64,000 nt of DNA, taken from assembly GCF_024362695.1 (NCBI RefSeq), contig NC_065426.1, positions 6,168,236 through 6,232,235 on the forward strand, in the 5' to 3' direction. Source of the DNA: Pectinophora gossypiella (Eukaryota > Arthropoda > Insecta > Lepidoptera > Gelechiidae). Every line of letters begins with the position of its first letter. Positions within the stretch are counted from its first letter, which is position 1. Position numbers and translations under genes: made by a program. Shown here piece by piece: positions 52,725-61,285 of the stretch. Under the pieces are notes generated by a model. That model made no database searches and was not told the DNA's origin. It saw nothing but the letters and a program-made list of their open reading frames with translations.

Positions 52725-53070
52725 CAACCCGCGGTGGAGCAGTGTGGTGGAGTATGCTCTACATTTTTTTTTGACGTGACCTATTGTAATTTTGCCATAG
52801 GTGGGATTAACTCACGACAGCAGCTCGCGACAACAAACACTTCAGAACCCCAATACCTATCGCCTATGACTATCGACCCACTAGGGTCCATTAATTCTTT
52901 CAAATATATTTCTCTCAGACGACGGCCTGAGCCGAGGTTCGCATCCAACGCTGAGGCACCGAGGCCTGTTATCTTAAATTTTGTACCGGGTGAGAGCCCT
53001 CAGCCCTCCTCATTTGTCCGGCCAAGTAATTAATGCCATTTCAGGCACATAAGTCACGTCAAAAAAAGCT
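52725..53070 (-). repeat. B scrap and repeat D with both inverted ends
   Basis: 52725-52763 is a B scrap (CACCAACCCGCGGTGGAGCA). 52770-53070 is D in reverse: it ends GGCACATAAGTCACGTCAAA at the right, and the left starts TTTTTTGACGTGACCTATTG, so the same terminus stands at both ends in opposite orientation. Confidence 0.7.
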
Positions 53071-53397
53071 CCGAATAATTGAGTCGTAAATCGGGCCAAG
53101 CCTTTTGCCGCATAACAAACAAAGAATGTTTTTGAAATCGTTTTTTGTTGAAGTTTATCGTCACCTTTAAAACCCTGCCAAGTCCACAATAACACGACGT
53201 CAAAGCAAACGATCGCCTTCAAAAGTACACAAACAACAGAACAAAGTAAGGGTAAACCATAAAAAAGCCGCGCTTTTTCCCATTTCAGCTCTTTAATCTA
53301 AAAATACTAACGAAGGGAAATTTAATTAGTATGAAAAGCCTCCCTTGACACCGCTATAACCCAAGATCAGGTTCTCTCTAGACACAATTATTCTTAA
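53071..53397. other. No feature recognised
   Basis: Unassigned. Confidence 0.3.
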
Positions 53398-53520
53398 CAA
53401 TACAATACAAGAACTCTTTATTGCGCACAAACGAAACACATCTGGGGGCACAGGAGTGCCACCGCCAAGACGGGCAAAGCTAAGCGCAAGGGCTTGGCAC
53501 TACCTACCTTTTCTCGAAAC
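53398..53520 (-). mobile_element. Non-LTR 3' untranslated end
   Basis: ACAATACAAGAACTCTTTAT, TGGGGGCACAGGAGTGCCAC, GCAAAGCTAAGCGCAAGGGC. Read in reverse, it ends in AATAAAGAGTTC. Confidence 0.5.
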
Positions 53521-54598
53521 ATCGATTTTTTAAACCCTCATAACTCTGGTTTGGATTATACCAGATAAACAGGACCAGTTTGTAAACGAAGAGTTAAGGC
53601 GTCTAAAGTTAGAAGCTTGGCGATAGCATTGCGATCGATGTGATCTCGTTTTGGTGATATTTTACATGAAAATGTTATTGTTACAATTTCAGACATTAAA
53701 TAATTAAAGCTTCCTTAGAGTGAGATGACTCTTGTACCCTCAGTTGCTTTTTCTTCTATTTTATTTTTGAGGTTAATGACCAACCCATCCAGTCCTGGCA
53801 TGGAGAAATTATATACTACAGAACTGTCAATCCCTATAGTAGAGAGCACACCTTGTTATTTAGTTATTTTTAAATATGCTAGATGTCTCTAGTTGCACTA
53901 AAAAGTTACTATGCGCACTGGTGATGCGATGACAAATGTTAATGACGAGTGATCCAAATTAGTCAAAAAAATATCGTTAGCTACAAGACAGCTCTTATTT
54001 CTACTGCTTATGGCTTATAAAGATTGGACTATCCCTTTACCTTCTATACGTAGTATTAGTTATATAGTTAATTCTATGCCAATGGTAAGTAAATATTTAA
54101 TCTAGACACATATTATATCATTTGAGAAGATAAACCTCGTGTGTTATAAGGAAGTGAGAGTTAATAGACAATGGAGAATGCTACACCGACAAAAGCGTGG
54201 CTCTTACATTTGTGATAGTGTGTTAAAGCATTTACCTTGGATAATGCCTATTCACTCTAGTTTTGCGAATTCCGATTCTATAATACAGTGTAGTTTGTAC
54301 AAAAATATCTTTATTCATAGAAATTAAGGTATACAAATAGTTTAGATCTAGTACTAGCCTAGAATAAACAGATAAATGACACTTATATATGTTTTGCAGG
54401 TTGTAAACACCTTTATAACACATTTCAACACTAAACATAGGTACACTATTTTTATAGCATAAAAATACTTGTTACGTAGAATAAATAACGTTGGTAGATT
54501 TAATAAGTTATTGTGGACACTTAGCACTGAGTACACATTGTAGAATTATGAATTAATTGGAGAAATAACATAGTAAAATACAGTGTAGTAAGTAAATG
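53521..54598. other. No gene; small LINE scrap near 54235
   Basis: TATACGTAGTATTAGTTATA near 54046 resembles 19264. The scrap at 54225-54262 resembles the LINE at 41730. Nothing else recognised. Confidence 0.35.
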
Positions 54599-54822
54599 AT
54601 TATCACGTGCTCAGCAGTGAAGGAGAATATCGTGAGGAGACCCACATTCCCAAGAATTGCATTTTCGGAGGTATGTGACCTAAACTGTATTGGGCTGGTT
54701 TTCCTTTCAAGGGTTGGAAGGTCAGACAGTCGCTTATGTAAAAATACCGGACCTGTAAAATCCTTAGGTTAGGTAAGCGGATCCTGTAAGAAACAGGATA
54801 ATGCTAGGGGGATGATGATAAT
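54599..54822 (+). mobile_element. SINE family C, body without head
   Basis: GATTATCACGTGCTCAGCAG, AGGAGAATATCGTGAGGAGA, GGTATGTGACCTAAACTGTA, then GGTTAGGTAAGCGGATCCTG, GATAATGCTAGGGGGATGAT. A nearly complete body; the head is missing. Confidence 0.75.
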
Positions 54823-55028
54823 ACAGTGAATGGTGTCTAGGAGATCTCTGATTTAAGATTTTAGGTCAAAATAGGGACAAACCAGTCTACATTTTGTTTA
54901 CTTAGGACTTTTAACTTGTTTGAAATTAAAAGTCTATTTATTGTAATTGAGTTCAGATTTTTCATTGTTCTAATTATTACTGGGTATTGTAGATTAGTTA
55001 TTATATTACACATTTATTTAGGTATATT

Positions 55029-55082
55029 TTGACGTGACTTATTGTAGATTTGCCGCAGATGGCATTAACTACTTGGCCGGAA
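55029..55082 (+). repeat. Repeat D, terminal fragment
   Basis: TTGACGTGACTTATTGTAGA, TTTGCCGCAGATGGCATTAA, CTACTTGGCCGG. A clean copy of the terminus only. Confidence 0.7.
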
Positions 55083-55122
55083 AATTTAGGTATACAATTC
55101 TACACTGTCAATGCATTATTAA

Positions 55123-55312
55123 CGGCCACCGCGGTCCAGTGTTTGAGCATTGGGCTCACGATCTAGAGGCCCCGGGTTCGAATCCCAGTGGGGACAATAT
55201 CACAAAAATCACTTTGTGAACCCTAGGTTGGTTAAGACATTACAGGCTGATCACCTGATTGTCCGATAGTAAGATGATCCGTGCTTCGGAAGGCATGTTA
55301 AGCCGTAGGTCC
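55123..55312 (+). mobile_element. SINE family A, 3'-truncated
   Basis: Head CGGCCACCGCGGTCCAGTGT, GGGTTCGAATCCCAGTGGGG; body to GGCATGTTAAGCCGTAGGTC, where it is cut off. Confidence 0.8.
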
Positions 55313-55574
55313 AAAATGAAAAATCCGTTTTCGTTACTTTTCATGCTGATTTTTACGGATATTTTACATTAAGCATTTTTAATTGATAGGATGAAATGCT
55401 ACTTTGCATCTCTCATTATACATTTCCAGTCTGTCACTGTATTTACATAATTATTTCGTCTGGCAACGAAACGTCTGCAATCTACCTCTAGAAGTGGCAT
55501 ATTAAAAGGCTGTCTGTACTTATTTTAAATTTAGAGTACTAAACATCGATATATATAATGGACTGTAGTAGCTG

Positions 55575-55772
55575 TCAGTACTATTCAGAGGCGGCGGACA
55601 GGAGTCCTAGTATGGCTTTGTAATAGACTACTCTGGGCGCCATCCCACTCGCGTCAGACAGAGAACTGCGGGGCGGAAGGCAAGAGGGAAACCACTGCCT
55701 TATTTTTCCCTAAAAAAGTAGCAAGGATAATGCTGCACCGACAAGAGCGTGGCTCTTAAATTGATGATGATG
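55575..55772 (-). repeat. Repeat H copy
   Basis: GTCAGTACTATTCAGAGGCG, GGGCGCCATCCCACTCGCGT, CGGGGCGGAAGGCAAGAGGG, then AAGAGCGTGGCTCTTAAATT and GATGATGATGA. With 31287-31500 it defines the H ends. Confidence 0.7.
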
Positions 55773-55854
55773 AGTAGCTGTAAGGTATCTTACAAGATTC
55801 AAACGCTTTTCGCAAAAATTGGCATAAAAGCATTTCATGCATTAACATAAAAAC

Positions 55855-56150
55855 ATAAACCGCCTATATACGTCCCACTGCTAGGCACAGGCCTCCCCTC
55901 TATCAGCCGGAGGGGTTATGGGGCATACTCCACTACGCTGCTCCACTGCGGGCTGGTGGAGGTATTTCTACGGCTAAAAGCCGAGACCAACAGCGGAACG
56001 TGTCCTCCGAAGCACGGAATCATCTTGCTTTTTCGGACAATCAATCTCACAAAGTGATTTCGATGATGTCCGACGATTTTTCATAGAAATTCCATAGTCA
56101 TTTCGTGTTTTGACGTTTAGTAAAAAGTAAGTGATTTGACTAATAGGTAA
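55855..56150 (-). mobile_element. SINE family B body joined to an N fragment
   Basis: 55855-56075: CGCCTATATACGTCCCACTG, TAGGCACAGGCCTCCCCTCT, GCTGCTCCACTGCGGGCTGG, to TCACAAAGTGATTTCGATGA; head absent. 56085-56150 is N (TAGAAATTCCATAGTCATTT, TGTTTTGACGTTTAG). Confidence 0.7.
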
Positions 56151-56394
56151 CTACCCTACTGTAGACAAAGGGAAATACAATGACTGACTATGTCTAAGAT
56201 TGATCGTGTGGAAGAGATTTCGCATAAAATCGTTTATCATCTGATTGTAACTCACTGTAATAAAATATAAACTTTACTTCTACTTTATTAACTTTAAGCT
56301 TTTATTTTCCATCAGAAAAATATAACCTGACAGACGCGGACGTTTCTTTAATTTTGTTAAATAAAGAATATTAAAAATAATAATAAGAAATATT

Positions 56395-56500
56395 AAAATA
56401 AGAATAAGTTTAGTTCAGTTTAGTGTACCTTAGAATAAGTTTATCCTGTAAATGTTTTGTAAATTTGTGTGCAATAAAGTGTTTTGTTATTATTAATAAT
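56395..56500 (+). mobile_element. Non-LTR 3' end with (ATT)n tail
   Basis: TTCAGTTTAGTGTACCTTAG, GTGTGCAATAAAGTGTTTTG and a run of ATT units. Confidence 0.5.
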
Positions 56501-58329
56501 AATATTGTTAGAATATGGAACCATAGTTCAGGTGGGATGAGAAAGAAACACCAAACTACTTTTTTAAAGAAAAATAGTACACATTTTTTTAACGTTTCTC
56601 CTTTCCTTTCTCTGTGATGTTTGCTAAGAAATATGAAAAGTTGTCTTCCCTGTAAAGTAAAGTTGTAAGAAATGGAAGTTAAAAGAAAATTGTTAAAAAT
56701 TTAAATTCTACGCTTTTATTCACATTTGCTAAAGGATTTTATGTAAATTAATAGTTTAACAGACTCGAGAATGTACAACTGGAGAAATCTTGTGCTCGGA
56801 TTATCAAACATAATAGTAAAACGAAAAGGTTTGGATTTTTGAGCATTACTTTTAATTAAATTCATATTTCTGATGATATTTTTAAGTCATATTAACTATA
56901 GTATGACTATAAATATTTAAGGTTAAGGTGATGTGTTTCAGTCAGCTAGGTAACGCTGCGTCAGTAGATGGCGTTACTTCTGCAGTTTTCGTATTTTTTT
57001 CCATTTATTCGTTTAGTGTTGAGTTCTGACCCAGTGAAATGTTAGGTGGCGAAATCTTACATACATTATCTTTAAGTTAAGCTACAATTTTGAAGTATTT
57101 ACTGAAGATATCATATTGAAACATTGCATCAAAAGTTGGTGTCATTTCAATTTGTGTACAAACACGAAGCTGTCACACACACATGCGAACTAGGTTAGCT
57201 ATTAAAAGAGATGCATAATTTGAAATCTACTTCTAACTTCTAAATGGCGCATTTGGTAAAGCAGTAGCCGCCATTCTTAAGGTTCACGGTTCAAACCCAA
57301 CTGCATGTTTTAATTGTTTTTACTTTTTGTATTTTTTTTTACAATTGAATTTGGCGAACCCGTCTATTTGTTACGGAATTTTCAAAAAGTATCACTTTTA
57401 CCAATAATATTATAATTAAGTATACAATAATTTACTTTGCACTAAAGTACCTTCCGTAATTTCCGTATTTTTTATTTTGTAAAATTCTAACAGGCATTAA
57501 TCGCATCAGTGAACATGCGGCTAACTAAAAAACTACTGAACGGATTTTCATACGGTTTTCACCAATGAGTAGAGTGATTCATGGGCGTGCTTTAGGGTTT
57601 ATAATTTATACAAGTATTTTTTTTGTATAAAATGGTTCAAAAATGATGATGAATGTCAAACATAATTATCGTTACAAATATAGCCGACTTGGAGCTTTCG
57701 GCGAAAACGCTGCCTGAGCCCATTGAGATATAACAAAACAACGTATGGTTGAATTGTTCCTTTTTTGTAGGTATACCGAAAAGTCCACAATATGTCATAA
57801 TAATTATATTGTGTATAAAGAATTGTGTAAATGTATTGTATGATTTTACAAATAACGATCACAGTACAGTAATAATAAGGTAGATTTTTCCTAAATTGCG
57901 TAGGTTCAAACTTTGTCGCATCGCGTTTGAAAGATGTAATAGCGCTTCAGGACGTCCCGCAAGCACGGCGCTGATGTCGCAGTATCCGCATATAATTATT
58001 ATTATGACTTGTCATTTAGTTCCAATAAAATCCGCGGGACTTCATACGTATGTCAGTGACAGCTGGTGATAGCATGCGGGACACTTAGCACCTAATCGAA
58101 TTCTATGTTGTTTTCGCGCCCAGTCCAGACGACTCACAGCGCATTTCTGGACATACTTATATTTACGCGTGGTGTTTATTGTTAGGTTAGTTAGTTCAGG
58201 TTAGGACGTCTTTTTATAACGAGGACGTTAAAAAAAGACGAGGCTGGGACGTATTGAAGTAGTATTTCCATATATACGCGGCCTGAAATGGGCTGTTTCG
58301 GGGACTTGAACTGGTTGCTGTCGAACTTA
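56501..58329. other. Sparse region with one tRNA-like relic
   Basis: 57241-57312 (TGGCGCATTTGGTAAAGC, GGTTCACGGTTCAAACCC) has box A- and B-like words but no foldable tRNA that I can draw. 57520-57720 (GAACGGATTTTCATACGGTT, TTTCACCAATGAGTAGAGTG) looks repeat-derived but has no partner in the window. Confidence 0.35.
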
Positions 58330-58415
58330 TTATCACGTTTTCTTGATTAAAATTCATAAATAAGTCAAATAGAAAAAAGAAAAAAGATTTTATTTAGTTT
58401 TAGATCTGTCATGAT
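58330..58415 (+). repeat. Repeat N fragment
   Basis: TATCACGTTTTCTTGATTAA, AATTCATAAATAAGTCAAAT, TTTAGATCTGTCATG match the 3' half of N at 23400. Confidence 0.5.
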
Positions 58416-58464
58416 GTCTGTGATGTTTGTTTATTATACATAAGAATTTCAAAATTTATCTTAT

Positions 58465-58955
58465 TTTTTTTCCCAAAGGGCAAGGCAAAGGGAACTATGA
58501 ACATACAGCCATGTCTTGTGTTTTTTTTTTCTTGATGATGATTAATGAAATGATGAAACCTAAGCCCCCACCCTCGGAGCAGACTCCTACTCCGAACCCC
58601 AAACGAAGTAAGCGGCTTGTTGGCGCAAAGCGAAAATAGATAGGTACACTTTGTTTATTGAATATTCCGATTTAATAATACTATCGGGAATGTTTTCCGA
58701 CTAATGTGATCATTAACCACAAAACACCACTTTGTATTGATTATTTAGATTATTCAATGAAGAAAGCAACCTTCCCGTTCCCGGTCCCACCAAAAAGTCC
58801 GCGGCAAAGAGAATATAAATAAATCTGTATGTTGGATGGAAAAACAATTAATTATAAATGACTACTATTTAGGCCGGCAAATGCAACAACTTCTTTTTTG
58901 ATTTGGTTTTCCCCGAAGGGTAAGGCAAAGGGGACTATGCCCATACAGCCATTTC
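58465..58955 (+). repeat. Repeat K, two copies
   Basis: 58465-58805 is a long copy (TTTCCCAAAGGGCAAGGCAA, GCCCCCACCCTCGGAGCAGA, ATTCAATGAAGAAAGCAACC). 58895-58955 is only the start (GGTTTTCCCCGAAGGGTAAG). Confidence 0.65.
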
Positions 58956-60042
58956 ATTTTATGTATTGATTTTTTATTATAATATATGTCCTCTTTTAAA
59001 ACACGGTATTTACCCATTATTTAAAAATGTTTAAATAAGATACGTTATTACAAAAATATTTTTCCAATATTCCTTTTCTCAGATTGTAGTATTTTTAGTT
59101 TTTTATTTATATTTATTCTCTTCATACAAAATCTCTTTATAAATTGTCACTGACATTCTATTACACTTGTCAAGTAGTCAAAGCCTTTAAAAAAAAAAAA
59201 CTATCACGCACACAAACTAACATTGACACCTCTACACGCTCAGCAAATACACTGTAATCTGCACCACTACAAATGTAGAATTGATCAAAATTGAGGGTCT
59301 GAAATATGGTACTTCTCGTATTCGGACCCTAATTTTTTGTTAGTTTGCGAAAATAATACACCAAAATATTACTATTTATCGGTTTTATAACAATATTCCT
59401 CTATCCGTTTTCCTGTAGCACTGCATCAACTTTTGTATGGAAAACGAATCACCTTAAGCCAACATTGTATCATTGCATACACATTCTCACGTTTAACTGA
59501 AGCGGACCTACATATTGTAAAGTTGTATAGAAATAAGCGTATTGGTTTCTATTACAATACCAGTTTATCAGAAATTATACATAATTTTTTTAAACAGCTT
59601 TAAATCAGCGTCCAGTTCTCCGTTCAATGTAAGTGTTCTTGAAAGCATTGGAGCTTTGTTTTCAGCTTTTATTAAAAATAAGACGAAGAAAGTGAACAGG
59701 ATAAACTCCGTGAAAGCTGGCAGCTTTTAATAGGATTCTTTAAAATTAAACATCCAGTAAATAATGAATATTCATTTCAAAAGTTAATGGTAAAAATATT
59801 ATTCATATTTATTTTTTAAAACAATAATGTTGATGTTTTATGGCTTAGCTACCAAGAGTGCATGTGCATAGGATAATGTTAGCTATAATGTTTGAATTCA
59901 GGATGTTTAAGAGCGTTCACACTGAGGTGTTCTAAGAAGGCGCGAATTAATGATATCGTGCGATCTCCTAAACTTAGAGTACGATTTTCCCGATTCTACA
60001 TTCGTTACGAGAGTAGAGGCATTATGGTAAATATATATTTAT
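58956..60042. other. No feature recognised
   Basis: A+T-rich, with A and T runs. No gene. Confidence 0.3.
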
Positions 60043-60214
60043 TCCGGTGGGGCCATATCACAAAAATCACCTTGTGATCCCTAGTTTGGTTAGGACATTA
60101 CAGGCTGATCGCCAGATTGTCCGAAAGTAAGATGATCCGTGCTTCGGAAGGCACGTTAAGCCGTTGGTCCCGGTTACTACTAACTGACGTAAGTATGTAG
60201 TCGTTACATGAGCT
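60043..60214 (+). mobile_element. SINE family A, truncated at both ends
   Basis: Begins at the last bases of the head (CCGGTGGGGCC), runs through AAATCACCTTGTGATCCCTA and GCTTCGGAAGGCACGTTAAG, and breaks off at GTCGTTACATGAGC beside the MITE. Confidence 0.75.
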
Positions 60215-60216
60215 AA

Positions 60217-60409
60217 GCGCGCACTACGAGTTTTTCGCCGCGCGGCAGAAAAGAGCAGCGGCATAATGTCGCACTGTAATACTGCACCGCTGCGGCGGCT
60301 CTGCCGTCAAGTGCGCGCAATACAATTCAAAACTGTTTGGTACAGAATTACAGTGCGACATTATGCCGCTGCTTTTTTCTGCCGCGCGGCAAAAACTCGT
60401 AGTGCGCGC
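60217..60409. mobile_element. GC-rich MITE with about 63-bp inverted ends
   Basis: Left GCGCGCACTACGAGTTTTTC, GCCGCGCGGCAGAAAAGAGC, AGCGGCATAATGTCGCACTG and the right end mirror each other almost exactly. The 193-bp span has a 65-bp centre with GCACCGCTGCGGCGGC. No coding capacity. Confidence 0.82.
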
Positions 60410-61285
60410 CTGGCCTTATATTATGTTATAAGCACGTTAGAAAATTTATTTTTTTCTGATGACTTTTATTATAATTTATTTTTTTGTTATAATGCAGATG
60501 TCATATTCATTTTTTTAGACTTGGATTTGGATGCATAATTTAGCCCCAATGCACAAATGTACTTAAAAAGGAACTCAGAAATGAATGCGGAAAACTTCAA
60601 AATTCAGCCTTTACCAAAAACAGTGCGAAGTAAAAAATGGCATGGAATTAATTTGGATTATATACAAATCCTGTGTGCATTCCTCTTAGCCGAGCTTTAA
60701 ATTAAATTTTATTCTAATTTATAGTGACTCTCGAGGATTTAAAAAAAGTTACAGTTATTTTGCTTCGCAAGTGGAGGCGCACGTTACCTTAGAATTTTTG
60801 AATTTTTAGGTCGCTGGTTGTTTCTCCTTGGTAACTTGTCCAACAAGAGCGAATTGTTACATTTGCACTGCACTCACTTTACACAGCACTTTTTCAGTTT
60901 ATATTTGCGTTTTGCGTTATGTATTTTATAGTTCAATGAGTTTATATTTGAGAAGTCAAAACAAATGCGCGCGCGTTGACCCTCTTGTACACAGATGACG
61001 ACACACACTGATTTGACAGGTGACAGTTCGTATATTCTTTTTTTTTTTTTTTTTAAAACGTGCGCCGGAAAAGGAAGGGTTTGTGAGTGATTGAGTTGTG
61101 TGTTCGAATACATATATAAATAATAGTTTAAAAACTAAATATAAACATCGGCGCAGCCAACTTCGGGGGGCCTAGAGGTTTCCTCTACATTGCAAGAAAG
61201 AGTTGAATATTTAATGAATTAAAGTTAAGAATTTAATGAACTAATTTTAAGAGTAAGAGCGTTTGAGAATATTTATTGTAAATAA
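60410..61285 (-). other. 3' flank of the BEL/Pao element
   Basis: Should hold the element's 3' untranslated stretch and 3' LTR. Without the other LTR in the window I cannot place the boundary; a T16 run lies near 61039 and GGGGGGCC near 61166. On the minus strand TGTTTATATTTAG (starting near 61147) is one possible LTR start. Confidence 0.35.
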
